Shown one piece after another: positions 14,267-23,605 of a DNA stretch of 26,545 bases; positions within the stretch are counted from its first letter, which is position 1, and every line of letters starts with the position of its first letter. Both the position numbers and the translations under genes were made by a program. Origin of the DNA: SIG710 sp045648605 (lineage in GTDB: Bacteria > Bacillota > Clostridia > Oscillospirales > CAG-272); contig JAZROG010000114.1 of the NCBI GenBank assembly GCA_045648605.1, positions 1-26,545 of the forward strand, in the 5' to 3' direction. The notes under the pieces were generated by a model that was not told the DNA's origin, searched no databases, and was given only the letters and a program-made list of their open reading frames with translations.

Positions 14267-16495
14267 TTAATTATATTTGAACACCAATTTTTCGGGAGAT
14301 TTTACCACCCTTAAATCGGCTTTGTTTTTTATCTCGCAGTGGGAATATATATCCTCACTCGCAAAGGACACAAGCGAGCATCCGAGAGCATCAAAAGCAA
14401 AGTCTTTCTTACAAACAGGACCGTGAATACCGAATATCACATTTTCGCAAGAGGTTATTTCATCATATTCCGAATAGGAAGAACCGAAATATTCAAGCTC
14501 TGTTTTGCCTGAAAATGTTATTCCAATAACGGGATGCGTCGATCTTTTCAGATATTCCCTTTCTATATCGAGCTTAACACCGTTTGCGTCTATAACCTCA
14601 TCCTCAAGGTAATAGAACACGGGGACCTTCGCCAAGGTCATCGCATCCTCTATTCCCCTTGCAATATCCTTTTCGGATGACGTTTTCGGCTCCGGGATAT
14701 AAACACTTCTTAGCATATGTGCCGATGAAAGCTTTGAAAGAGAGCTTATATGCCTGTTATGTAAGTGTGTCAGAACAACAGCATCAAGCTCGCAGTAGCC
14801 CATTGATGCTGCCTCTTTGCTTGCTGTATTCATTTTCGCATAAGAGCCGTCCGAAACATCAACTAACACATTTTTACCGCCACACGAAACGGAAAAATAC
14901 TCATTTTTACCCAAATTTATATATTCAAATGTCAAGATAGGGGAGTTTATTGCGGCAAATTCAAAAAGCGAAAAGGCTACGAGCCAAGAGCTTATAAAAA
15001 GCGGAATGATCCGCTTCTTTTTCAATCTTACCATCAGCAGGATAAAAAGAATGGCGAAAAATGGGATCGTCAGATAAGGCACAAATTCATATTTAAGCGA
15101 AACAAAAATATTTTCAAGCTCCGAAAGCTTCTCGGAGATCAAAAGAACAAATCTTGCACCGAGAGCTGAAATATAAAATATCAGATCCGAAAAAAACGGT
15201 ATCCAGGAGATGATAAGCGCTATCGGCGCTGTTACAAGTATAAGCGAAACCGCACCCGAAAGAAGGAGGGTCGTAAGCGGTCCGATCAAGGAAATGCCGC
15301 CAAAGCAGAAGCAAGAAAAAGGAAAAACCATAATTGTCGCCACTATTGAGAAGATAAAGACAGATGCAACATAAGAAACAGCTTTTCTTGCTATCTTATT
15401 TTTTATTCTTCTGAGCTTGAAGCGCACAAAAACCTCAAGCGGTATTGCCAGAATTATCCCGAATGTCGCAAGAACGGACATCCAAAGTCCAACATCTGTC
15501 ACGGACGGCGGAGAAAATATAATAATCGCCATTGCAGCAAATGCGAGTGCTGTAAAAGCATCACGCCTTGACCGCAGATAATAGCCTGCAAAGGTTGCAA
15601 AAAGCATTATGGCAGACCGCACCATCGAAAGCTGAAAGCCGGTAAGTGCCACATAAAAGATCACAACAAGAACAAGCACGATATTTCGTTTGCCTTTTCT
15701 CAGCTTAAAGGCACAAAGAAGCGCATTGAATGCCGCACAGAACACAGAAAGATGCATACCGCTCAGTGCCAGAAGATGATATCCTCCCGTGCGCTTGAAA
15801 TCACGCTTTGCACCTACTGTAAGACCATCCCTGTCACCGAGAAAAACAGCCCCGACAAGCCCTGCCTCCTCATCATTATCTATCTTACCGTAAATCACGT
15901 TCATCAAAACAGAACGAAGATGAGCAAGAGACAGAGTGACACTTTTCATTTCACCGATCGTTTCAACGGCTCCCGATGTCACATCTGCACAGATATATAT
16001 TCCCTTTGAGTTATAGTAGCTCTTTTCCTCGGGCTCCGAAAAAATGACACTTGTCCTTATAATATCTCCCGCCTCAAGCTCAAGATAAAACGGTGCTTCT
16101 ATTTGAATCTTTGTTTTTATCTCAGCTCCGTCTATCCCTGTGCAATCCGCATCGTAAACACTGCTGTAATTACTGATAAATGAGCATTTCTTGATCACAG
16201 CTTCTATTTCATGAGGAAGATCATCGTCATATTTTTTGACCGTTTCGGTTATATTTTGAGCATATGTGTGAAAATATACCGCTGAAAGCACAATGCAAAA
16301 GAGAGGCAAAACGAAAGAAAAGAATATAATTTTACTTTTTCTAAAAAAACAGACAGCAAGCAACAAAGCAGCCAAAGCAAGTGCCGCAATTAAAGTTACT
16401 TTTATAGCGCCGGTGCTTGCAAATGTACCGAGAAATGCACCGAGAATCACAAAAAAGCAACAGAGATAAAGTGGCTTTCGATAGAAAAGTCCCAT
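14267..16495 (-). CDS. comEC: ComEC/Rec2 DNA-uptake channel protein
   Basis: ComEC is the inner-membrane channel for single-stranded DNA in natural transformation. The 742-residue product has several N-terminal membrane segments, a ComEC N-terminal soluble domain, and the Competence domain with the hallmark GGYHLLALSGMHLSVF. More membrane helices follow, then a metallo-beta-lactamase-like C-terminal domain. In that domain the usual HxHxDH motif reads LTHLHNRH, so the Asp is missing. I chose ATG 16495 because GGGGGA precedes it by 6 bases; an ATG at 16513 would add six residues without a ribosome site. A sigma-A promoter lies upstream, and dpaA-dpaB follow on the same strand. Confidence 0.93.
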   Translation of the reverse strand: MGLFYRKPLYLCCFFVILGAFLGTFASTGAIKVTLIAALALAALLLAVCFFRKSKIIFFSFVLPLFCIVLSAVYFHTYAQNITETVKKYDDDLPHEIEAVIKKCSFISNYSSVYDADCTGIDGAEIKTKIQIEAPFYLELEAGDIIRTSVIFSEPEEKSYYNSKGIYICADVTSGAVETIGEMKSVTLSLAHLRSVLMNVIYGKIDNDEEAGLVGAVFLGDRDGLTVGAKRDFKRTGGYHLLALSGMHLSVFCAAFNALLCAFKLRKGKRNIVLVLVVIFYVALTGFQLSMVRSAIMLFATFAGYYLRSRRDAFTALAFAAMAIIIFSPPSVTDVGLWMSVLATFGIILAIPLEVFVRFKLRRIKNKIARKAVSYVASVFIFSIVATIMVFPFSCFCFGGISLIGPLTTLLLSGAVSLILVTAPIALIISWIPFFSDLIFYISALGARFVLLISEKLSELENIFVSLKYEFVPYLTIPFFAILFILLMVRLKKKRIIPLFISSWLVAFSLFEFAAINSPILTFEYINLGKNEYFSVSCGGKNVLVDVSDGSYAKMNTASKEAASMGYCELDAVVLTHLHNRHISSLSKLSSAHMLRSVYIPEPKTSSEKDIARGIEDAMTLAKVPVFYYLEDEVIDANGVKLDIEREYLKRSTHPVIGITFSGKTELEYFGSSYSEYDEITSCENVIFGIHGPVCKKDFAFDALGCSLVSFASEDIYSHCEIKNKADLRVVKSPEKLVFKYN

Positions 16496-16525
16496 TTTCG
16501 TTCCCCCTTCCATTATTTATATACA

Positions 16526-16554
16526 ATTATACACCCTTTGCTTAAAATCGTCAA
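16526..16554 (-). promoter_or_regulatory. Sigma-A promoter of comEC unit
   Basis: On the minus strand TTGACG (16554-16549), 17 bases, TATAAT (16531-16526). It lies 31 bases before the preferred comEC start and is divergent from the synthetase promoter. Confidence 0.8.
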
Positions 16555-16591
16555 CACCATACCGCGAATAATCAGATTTTTTAGATTTTAC

Positions 16592-16620
16592 TTGACATAA
16601 CGGATACTTTATGATACAAT
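16592..16620 (+). promoter_or_regulatory. Sigma-A promoter of synthetase-ACP unit
   Basis: TTGACA at 16592-16597 and TACAAT at 16615-16620 are 17 bases apart. The synthetase ATG is at 16685 with AGGAG at 16671-16675. Confidence 0.85.
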
Positions 16621-16684
16621 ATAGCAGACTCGGACATTTTAAAACTGTTAAATTTAGTTATTTTAAAAACAGGAGTTTAGAAAA

Positions 16685-18391
16685 ATGAGAATGGTAAATA
16701 ACCTTAAGGGCGCAAAAAAGCCGAAGGTAATAACAGATCTTCGTGATCTTGTGAAAAGCGGCGCTGACGCATTCGGGCACAAGCCACTCTATCATTATAT
16801 AGAAAACGGCGAAACGCTGAAATATTCTTATAAGCGTCTCTATCACGAAACACTTCAGATCGGTGCAGCACTTGCTCTGAAGGGCCTCATGGGCAAGGGC
16901 ATCGCCGTTATCGGTCATACCCACCCAAGATATACAGCAACTTATATTTCGGTTGTCAACGGAGGTGGACACATCGTTCCCGTTGATCCCGACCTTTCAA
17001 ATGAGCAGACCGCTTATTTTATGAATTTCGCAGAGGTCAAGGCTGTTTTCTATACAGAAAAGCTTTCGGATAAGATAGAAGATATCAAATCTCTCCTTCC
17101 CGATGTTGAGCTTTTTGTTGCTATAAATCCAAAGGAAGATTTTGCAGAGGACGAGAAGAATATTTCCATACTCAACCTCATAGAATTGGGGAAAAACGCC
17201 TTAAGAAACGGCGATACCACTTATACCTCTTATGAGATCGTTCCCGAAAAAATGGCAGCAGTCATTTTTACCTCAGGCTCTACTGGAACGGCAAAGGGGG
17301 TTATGCTTTCAACAGCAAATCTGACAGCAGCAATCAATGCGTCCTGTCAATCCACGCCTTATGACGAAAGAAACACCTTCGTTTCTGTGCTTCCTCCTCA
17401 TCACACCTACGAGATGACCTGCGGACACCTTGCACTTATGAATATCGGTGCAGAGGTGCTTATCAATGATTCACTCAAACACGTCCTTAAAAACTTTAAA
17501 AACTTCAAGCCAAATGCACTTATGCTCGTTCCGCTTTTTGCCGAAACGATGCATAAAAAGATATGGGCTGAGATAAGAAAAAAAGGCATTGAAGGCAAAC
17601 TGAAGTTCGCAATGGGATTTGACAATGTGCTTCTCGGCTGCGGAATCGATGTCAGACGTAAGCTCTTTAAGGAAATCATTGATTCCTTTGGAGGAAATCT
17701 GAAAAGCATCATCTGTGGCGGTGCACCGCTCAGTCCCGAGCTTGTAAAGGATTTCTACGCTTTCGGAATTACTATTCTTGAAGGATACGGAATTACCGAA
17801 TGTGCTCCCCTTGTTGCGGTCAACCGTGCAGGCAAGGTAAGGCTGAAGAGTGTCGGAACACCTGTTCAGGGCTGCACCGTAAAGATAGATATGACTCCGG
17901 GCGAGGACACGGGTGAGATTCTTGTTAAGGGCGACAATGTTATGATGGGATATTATAAGAATCCCGAAGCTACAGAGGAAGCCTTTACCGAGGATGGCTG
18001 GTTCAAAACAGGCGACATCGGTAAAATGGACAAGGACGGATATATTTATATCACCGGAAGAAAAAAGAATGTTATTATTCTTTCCAACGGCAAAAATGTT
18101 TCCCCCGAGGAGATCGAGGAATATATTGAGCCCATCGACATCATTCTTGAATCGGTGGTTATGGCAAGAGAAAACGAGGCCGGTGAGCCTACCATCACTG
18201 CCATCTGCGTTCCCAATATGGAAATTCTTGAAGGGAAGACCGATGATGAAATATATGAGATGATGAAGGAAGAGATAAATAATGTAAATCAGTCACTTCC
18301 CTCTTATAAGCAGATCAGAAAGGTCGAGCTTCGTAAGGAGCTTTTCGAAAGAACAACCTCGAAGAAGATCCAGCGCTTTAAAATAAAATAA
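16685..18391 (+). CDS. AMP-dependent acyl-CoA / acyl-ACP synthetase
   Basis: This 568-residue adenylate-forming enzyme activates a carboxylic acid, probably a fatty acid, as acyl-AMP and passes it to a thiol. The AMP-binding P-loop is TSGSTGTAKG (196-205). GYGITECAPL, GWFKTGDIGK and YITGRKKNVIILSNGKNVSP are the later core motifs. The catalytic lysine is probably K561 in TSKKIQRF. The overall pattern fits the long-chain fatty acid ligases. Because an acyl carrier protein gene follows after 48 bases and a terminator comes next, the acceptor is likely that carrier rather than CoA; this is inference. The unit has its own sigma-A promoter. Confidence 0.93.
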   Translation: MRMVNNLKGAKKPKVITDLRDLVKSGADAFGHKPLYHYIENGETLKYSYKRLYHETLQIGAALALKGLMGKGIAVIGHTHPRYTATYISVVNGGGHIVPVDPDLSNEQTAYFMNFAEVKAVFYTEKLSDKIEDIKSLLPDVELFVAINPKEDFAEDEKNISILNLIELGKNALRNGDTTYTSYEIVPEKMAAVIFTSGSTGTAKGVMLSTANLTAAINASCQSTPYDERNTFVSVLPPHHTYEMTCGHLALMNIGAEVLINDSLKHVLKNFKNFKPNALMLVPLFAETMHKKIWAEIRKKGIEGKLKFAMGFDNVLLGCGIDVRRKLFKEIIDSFGGNLKSIICGGAPLSPELVKDFYAFGITILEGYGITECAPLVAVNRAGKVRLKSVGTPVQGCTVKIDMTPGEDTGEILVKGDNVMMGYYKNPEATEEAFTEDGWFKTGDIGKMDKDGYIYITGRKKNVIILSNGKNVSPEEIEEYIEPIDIILESVVMARENEAGEPTITAICVPNMEILEGKTDDEIYEMMKEEINNVNQSLPSYKQIRKVELRKELFERTTSKKIQRFKIK

Positions 18392-18439
18392 TTTTTTAAT
18401 TATAATAAATTTTGCCATACGGCAACGGAGGTTTTTACT

Positions 18440-18664
18440 ATGTACGATAAGATCAAAGCAATGCTCGTCGATGAATTCGACATCAAGGAATCTGATATTT
18501 CTATGGACAGCGACCTTTCCCAGGATCTGGGCATCAATTCTGTTGAGCTCATGGACTTGGCAATGCGCTGCGAGGACGAATTTGATATTCAGTTCCCCGA
18601 TGATGATATCCACAAGTTCACAACTGTTGGAGATATCGTTAAGTTTATTGAAGATAATCAGTAA
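18440..18664 (+). CDS. Acyl carrier protein
   Basis: This 74-residue acyl carrier protein carries acyl groups on a phosphopantetheine arm. The attachment serine is S34 in QDLGINSVELMDL, where Asn replaces the Asp usually found before the serine. Length and acidic composition are normal. GGAGG at 18427-18431 precedes the ATG by 8 bases. It is the second gene of a two-gene unit with the synthetase and is not next to fatty acid synthesis genes, which suggests a dedicated rather than a general carrier. Confidence 0.93.
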   Translation: MYDKIKAMLVDEFDIKESDISMDSDLSQDLGINSVELMDLAMRCEDEFDIQFPDDDIHKFTTVGDIVKFIEDNQ

Positions 18665-18671
18665 AAAATGC

Positions 18672-18704
18672 GGACGGTTTACCAAAGTAAACCGTCCCTT
18701 TTTT
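18672..18704 (+). terminator. Bidirectional terminator
   Basis: The perfect 11-bp stem GGACGGTTTAC / GTAAACCGTCC (18672-18682 and 18687-18697) with loop CAAA is followed by a run of six T on the + strand and by GCATTTTTT on the minus strand. It separates the ACP gene from the convergent gene that ends at 18703. Confidence 0.93.
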
Positions 18705-19458
18705 ATTTTCTCATATACAAAAAGCTTCTTCCTCGTTTTTCTTCGCTTTTTTCAATGAATCCGAGGTGACAAAGTATTTTCAGGGCAGCATATCCACCGT
18801 ATGAGCGGATCCCCGACGCCTTCATATATTCGCTCGCCGTAAATGTCCTGACAAGTGTATCGGGAAAGAATTCAAGATAATCATCGGCAGCCGAATATAT
18901 TTTTTCATCTATCAAGCCGATGGGCATCATCTGAAAACGCTTTGAGCCTTTCTTTTTATCGGTACTCCATCCGCAAAGGAATCTGTATTCCTCCTCTTCA
19001 AGAAGCAAATATGTTATTTTCAAGCGTTCATTTCCGAGAAAATCGCACAAGTAGAGCCAGTCCCGCATAACATCCCTTGGCAAAGTCTTTTTTGGAGACC
19101 TTTTTCTCGATTTGATCTCACCGCTTTCGGGATCAATCCAAAGACACCATTTTATATATGGCAAGGGTCTTACGATGTTTACCGAAAATTGAGTTTCTTC
19201 AAGATAATACCGAAGCTTTTCCTTCATGGGATAAAAGCTTCCCGTTTGCACCTCGATGATCTCATTCCCTCTCAAAATATCCGCAACATATACTCCTATC
19301 GGTATTTCATGGCAAGCTTCATCATCCTCAATGAATTTCTTGAGGATCTGATGAAGCCTTTTTTCTTTATAAGTGCCTATATTTTCGCCGTCTTTTTTGT
19401 CGGAAAGAAGATTTTCTCTTATGCAAAGCTCAAAGCGAAGCTTATCACCCTCCGTCAT
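18703..19458 (-). CDS. Conserved protein, possible PD-(D/E)XK-like core plus HTH
   Basis: I do not know a function for this 251-residue protein. From memory it resembles a conserved Clostridia family, possibly catalogued as DUF8091. The N-terminal half has IGTYKEKRLHQILKKF, then GVYVADILRGNEIIEVQTGSF. The D...ExQ spacing resembles the core of restriction-like PD-(D/E)XK folds, with Gln in place of the usual Lys. Then come KWCLWIDPESGEI and SRKRSPKK. The C-terminus, YMKASGIRSYGGYAALKIL with HLGFIEKSEEKRGR, looks like a winged helix. The ATG overlaps the exporter stop as ATGA, so it is the last gene of the MarR-ABC operon. Nuclease or DNA-binding function is only inference. Confidence 0.72.
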   Translation of the reverse strand: MTEGDKLRFELCIRENLLSDKKDGENIGTYKEKRLHQILKKFIEDDEACHEIPIGVYVADILRGNEIIEVQTGSFYPMKEKLRYYLEETQFSVNIVRPLPYIKWCLWIDPESGEIKSRKRSPKKTLPRDVMRDWLYLCDFLGNERLKITYLLLEEEEYRFLCGWSTDKKKGSKRFQMMPIGLIDEKIYSAADDYLEFFPDTLVRTFTASEYMKASGIRSYGGYAALKILCHLGFIEKSEEKRGRSFLYMRK

Positions 19459-21302
19459 GTTGCAATACCTGCAAACTGATTACTATAAAGCTTTGAATAT
19501 TCACCGCCAAGCGTCAAAAGCTCCTCATGGCTGCCGCTTTCAACTATAACACCGTCGGAAAGAACAACGATAACGTCCGCATCTCTGATGGTTGAAAGTC
19601 TGTGGGCGATTATGAGCGAGGTTCTGTTCTTCATAAGATTTACCATTGCCTGCTGAATATGCATTTCTGTTCTTGTATCAACAGATGAGGTAGCCTCATC
19701 AAGAATGAGTATTTTAGGGTCTGCCAAAACAGCGCGTGAGATCGCAAGAAGCTGTCTTTGACCCTGTGAAAGATTTGAACCCGCTTCAGCAAGCTCGGTC
19801 TCATAGCCCTCGGGCAAGCGGTTGATAAATTTATCCGCATTTGAGGTTTTTGTTGCTCTCTTTATATCCTCTTCGGTTGCATTGTCATTGCCGTATTTGA
19901 TATTTGTTCTTATAGTGTCACAGAAAAGCACCGTATCCTGAAGAACTATGCCTATAAAGCGTCGAAGAACATCCTTCGGTATCTCGGTAATATTAACGCC
20001 ATCCACGGTAATCTCGCCGCTGTCTATTTCATAAAATCTCGTGAGAAGATTAACGATAGTGGTCTTACCTGAGCCTGTTGCGCCGACGATGGCTATCTTA
20101 TGTCCCGGCTCCACCTTGAGATTCAGCTTTTTAAGAACGGGCTTGCCCTCAACATAGGAGAAGTCAACATCCTTAAATACTATTTCTCCTCTCATGCTCT
20201 CGGAATCGAATTCTGTTTTGCCCTCGTCTATCTCATTTTCGCTGTCCATTATCTCAAAAATGCGTTCAGCCGCCGCAAGTGCGGTTAAAATTGCAGAATA
20301 TTGGTTAGCGATCTGATTTATGGGATGGGTAAATTTCTTGGAATACTGAAGCATAGCCTGAATTGCGCCAATCGTGATACCGAGTCCGCGGAGCATCATA
20401 AATCCACCGCTTGCGGCAATGAGAACATACTGAAAATTTCCGAGAAAATTCATAACAGGTCCCATAACAGAGCCCCAAACTCTTGCGGAAATGCTGTTTT
20501 TGCGGAGCGCTTCACTCTCTGCGGCAAAATTCGCAACAGCCTTTTCCTCTTTTCCGTATGCAACAACGGTCTTATATGAGGTAACCATTTCCTCGACCTC
20601 GCCATTAAGCTTACCTAAAAGCTTTTGCTGACGAATAAAATATTTACGCATGAATTTTGCAAGATTCGTCGATACTAAAATGGTCAGCGGGATCGTTAAT
20701 ACAGCAATAAGTGTTATCTGCCAGCTGTAATAAAGCATCATTGCAAATGCACCGCAGAGGGTCATAATGCTTGAAAACAGCATCGTTATTGACGATGAAA
20801 CAGCATTTGAAACATTCTCAACATCGTTTGTCATTCTCGACATAATGTCGCCATGTCTGTGATTATCAGTATAGCTGATGGGAAGCCTTGATATTTTTTT
20901 GAAAAGGTCATTTCTCATAATGAAGACAGTGCTCTGTGAAAGCTTTGCCGAAAGAAGTCCCTGTGCATAAAACAGAACAGAGCTTACAAAGAATATAACC
21001 GCCATTATTACGAGATATACTGTGAGAGATTCAAAATCAACTATGGTCTTATTTCCCTCAATTTTGAAGGTATCGATTGCCTTTTGCTGGAAAAAAGGTC
21101 CTAAAAGGTCAATTATTGTAACACCTATCATTATTCCAAGCAGAGCAAAAAGTATTGCACTGCTTCTTCCGATATAATGAAAAAGTCTTGCGATGGTGCG
21201 CTTAAGATTCTTGGGCTTTTCGCGGTTTATTCTTGCCCCCATGGGCCCCATACCGCCTCTTCCGGGGCCTGGTCCCGGTCCTCCGGGTCCTGGTCTTCCC
21301 AT
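19455..21302 (-). CDS. ABC exporter half, catalytically complete
   Basis: This 615-residue protein is a fused membrane and ATPase half of a multidrug-type exporter. It has six membrane helices and a nucleotide-binding domain. Walker A is GATGSGKTT, the signature LSQGQRQ, Walker B ILILDEATSS with the catalytic Glu, and the H-loop IIAHRLSTI. The N-terminus is a Gly/Pro/Arg-rich stretch, GRPGPGGPGPGPGRGG. I chose ATG 21302, preceded by AGAGGA at 6 bases; a GTG at 21326 would overlap the upstream gene and lacks a ribosome site. It lies 16 bases after its partner and most likely forms a heterodimer with it. Confidence 0.93.
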   Translation of the reverse strand: MGRPGPGGPGPGPGRGGMGPMGARINREKPKNLKRTIARLFHYIGRSSAILFALLGIMIGVTIIDLLGPFFQQKAIDTFKIEGNKTIVDFESLTVYLVIMAVIFFVSSVLFYAQGLLSAKLSQSTVFIMRNDLFKKISRLPISYTDNHRHGDIMSRMTNDVENVSNAVSSSITMLFSSIMTLCGAFAMMLYYSWQITLIAVLTIPLTILVSTNLAKFMRKYFIRQQKLLGKLNGEVEEMVTSYKTVVAYGKEEKAVANFAAESEALRKNSISARVWGSVMGPVMNFLGNFQYVLIAASGGFMMLRGLGITIGAIQAMLQYSKKFTHPINQIANQYSAILTALAAAERIFEIMDSENEIDEGKTEFDSESMRGEIVFKDVDFSYVEGKPVLKKLNLKVEPGHKIAIVGATGSGKTTIVNLLTRFYEIDSGEITVDGVNITEIPKDVLRRFIGIVLQDTVLFCDTIRTNIKYGNDNATEEDIKRATKTSNADKFINRLPEGYETELAEAGSNLSQGQRQLLAISRAVLADPKILILDEATSSVDTRTEMHIQQAMVNLMKNRTSLIIAHRLSTIRDADVIVVLSDGVIVESGSHEELLTLGGEYSKLYSNQFAGIAT

Positions 21303-21318
21303 TTGCAGTCCTCTCTGA

Positions 21319-23124
21319 TTATTCACTTATATCACCACCGTTCTTCATCTGGGAATCATAGATATCCCTATAGGTTTCGCTTATGCGCATAAGCTCGTCA
21401 TGAGGCGCGCAATGCTTTATCGTGCCGTCCTCAATAACGGCAATTCTGTCTGCTTCCTTGACAGAAGCAATTCTCTGAGCGATCATAATGACCGTCGTAT
21501 CCTTCATTTTTTCGTGCAGAGCTTTTCTTAATTTCGCCTCGGTAACAAGGTCAAGCGCGGATGTTGCATCATCAAAAATGAGGATTTCGGGCTTTCTGAT
21601 AACTCCGCGGGCAATGGAAAGTCTCTGCTTCTGTCCACCGCTGAGAGATGCGCCCTTCTCTGCTATAAAATTATCGTATCCATCGGGAAGATGCTCAACA
21701 AAATCCTTTGCCTGCGCCGTTTCAACAGCATCCTTTATCTCATCGAGTGTAGCATCCTCTTTTCCCCAACGGATATTATTTGCAACAGTATCCGAGAAAA
21801 GCTCGCTCTTCTGCATAACATAGCTTATTTTTCTGCGAAGCGTCGAAAGCTTAAAATCCTTAACATCAAGACCGTTTACCTTTACCGCTCCCTCGGTTGG
21901 ATCGTAAAATCTCGGAATAAGACTGACAAGTGAGGTCTTTCCGCATCCGGTTGAGCCGATAACAGCAAGAAATTCGCCTCGCTTCACCTCAAGATTTATA
22001 TCATGAAGCACATCCTCACCAACGGTTCCCGGATAGCGGAAGCTTACATTTTCAAATGAAACTGCAATATCATCGCTCATTCCCTCTTTTTCGCCGCTCT
22101 TGATTATCGGATCAGAATCCATCACCTCATTTATTCTCTTACCCGATGCTATAGCTCTCGAGATAGAATTGAACATCATCGTAACCATCATTATTGACAT
22201 TATGACCTGCGTAACATATGTAATTCCAGCCATAACGCTACCGACACTCATTCCCGCAATACCGTTACTGATATCAATTCCGCCGATAAGGATAATGGCA
22301 ATGATTGCAAGGTTTTGAAGAATATTGAGCACGGGATGGATTATTGCCATAAGGCGGAGCACACGGAGATTTATGCTTTTCAGCTCGCCGTTTGCAACGG
22401 AAAAACGATTTGTTTCATAATCCTCCCTTACATATGCCTTTACAACTCTTGCTCCGCTTACGTTTTCCTGCACAACAGAATTCACCTTGTCAAGCTTTTT
22501 CTGAACAGTTCCGAAAAGCGGTATGGATTTGGAAAGCACAAGTATCAGAGTTGTCAAAAGAAGCGGCAAGGAGCAAAGAAGAACAACTCCGAATTTCAGA
22601 TTAAGTGAAAGGAGCATAATAGTGCCGCCGATAAGGAACATAGGAGATCTTACGCACATACGGAGAATCATTTCCACAAGGTCAATAAGCATTGCAATGT
22701 CATTGGTCATTCTCGTTACAAGCGAGCCTGTGGTGAATTTATCTGTCTGTTCAATAGAGAGCGACATTACTCTTCTGTATGCGTCACAGCGCAGATCATG
22801 TCCAAAGCCCTGTGATGCCCTTGCGGCGGTATAAGCACACATGGTTCCGAAAAATCCGCCAACAAGAACTATGAGAAGCATCATAACACCAAAGGTTATT
22901 ATGACATTCATCTGAGTAAAATCACTTCCGAAAAGCGCGGTCATTATTTTATAAGGCATTCCCGAGCCTTTGATCTCCTCAAGACCGCCCTCGGCAATAC
23001 CGAAGTCAACTATATATGACATGAATTTAGGAAGCGAAAGGTCGCCTATGACCTCGCCTATCATGAGAAGCGGAGAGATTATGGCGAAAAAAAGATAAGG
23101 TTTTAAATATTTTGCAAGCTTCAT
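21319..23124 (-). CDS. ABC exporter half with degenerate ATPase site
   Basis: This 601-residue protein is the partner half of the exporter, with six membrane helices followed by an ATPase domain. Walker A is GSTGCGKTS and the signature is LSGGQKQRL. Walker B reads ILIFDDATSALD, with Asp in place of the catalytic Glu. The H-loop reads IMIAQRIASV, with Gln in place of His. This is the pattern of the non-hydrolysing site in heterodimeric exporters such as TM287/288 and BmrCD. The start overlaps the MarR gene stop by 4 bases (ATGA). Regulation by that MarR protein is likely; the transported substrate cannot be told from the sequence. Confidence 0.93.
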   Translation of the reverse strand: MKLAKYLKPYLFFAIISPLLMIGEVIGDLSLPKFMSYIVDFGIAEGGLEEIKGSGMPYKIMTALFGSDFTQMNVIITFGVMMLLIVLVGGFFGTMCAYTAARASQGFGHDLRCDAYRRVMSLSIEQTDKFTTGSLVTRMTNDIAMLIDLVEMILRMCVRSPMFLIGGTIMLLSLNLKFGVVLLCSLPLLLTTLILVLSKSIPLFGTVQKKLDKVNSVVQENVSGARVVKAYVREDYETNRFSVANGELKSINLRVLRLMAIIHPVLNILQNLAIIAIILIGGIDISNGIAGMSVGSVMAGITYVTQVIMSIMMVTMMFNSISRAIASGKRINEVMDSDPIIKSGEKEGMSDDIAVSFENVSFRYPGTVGEDVLHDINLEVKRGEFLAVIGSTGCGKTSLVSLIPRFYDPTEGAVKVNGLDVKDFKLSTLRRKISYVMQKSELFSDTVANNIRWGKEDATLDEIKDAVETAQAKDFVEHLPDGYDNFIAEKGASLSGGQKQRLSIARGVIRKPEILIFDDATSALDLVTEAKLRKALHEKMKDTTVIMIAQRIASVKEADRIAVIEDGTIKHCAPHDELMRISETYRDIYDSQMKNGGDISE

Positions 23125-23594
23125 TTGGTTTCGTCCTCACATAAAAGGTTATTTCTCATTTTTATCAGTATTTCGGTTACGGTTTTTATCTCGTCCTCGT
23201 CAAGTCCCCGCATAACATATCTGTCTATGCTCTGTAGATTTTCAAAATTCTGTCTTTCAAGATTTTTCCCCTTTTCGGTGAGATATATCTTTGAAATTCT
23301 TGCGTCGGATGGATCATTTTCCTTTGTCACAAGCCCCATTTCTTCCATTTTTTTCAGTCCCAGACTGACAGTAGGCTTACTTAGATGAGTATATTCCACA
23401 AGCTCTATCATCGAAATGCCCTCGCATTTCGAAAGTATCCTCATAAGCCGCCTGCTGCTATGTGGAAGCGAATCGGGAAAAATTCCGCTCGCCCTTGCTC
23501 TTGCGTCAAAGAGCCTTGCAATGCAGTTCAGGATCATAACGGGGTTTTCTTCGATGGAGCTGCTGCACGAGCTTTTACATTCCAATTTTTTCAT
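23121..23594 (-). CDS. MarR-family transcriptional regulator
   Basis: This 157-residue winged-helix protein begins with a short cysteine-containing N-terminus (CKSSCSSS). The DNA-binding core is SMIELVEYTHLSKPTVSLGLKKMEEMGLV, and the wing is the DPSDARISKIYLTEKG segment typical of MarR. It is first in the operon, with GGAGG 6 bases before its ATG. A 22-base palindrome overlaps its promoter, so it probably represses itself and the exporter until a ligand, perhaps the exported compound, releases it. That mechanism is known for the family; for this protein it is inference. Confidence 0.93.
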   Translation of the reverse strand: MKKLECKSSCSSSIEENPVMILNCIARLFDARARASGIFPDSLPHSSRRLMRILSKCEGISMIELVEYTHLSKPTVSLGLKKMEEMGLVTKENDPSDARISKIYLTEKGKNLERQNFENLQSIDRYVMRGLDEDEIKTVTEILIKMRNNLLCEDETK

Positions 23595-23605
23595 ATAAAA
23601 CCTCC

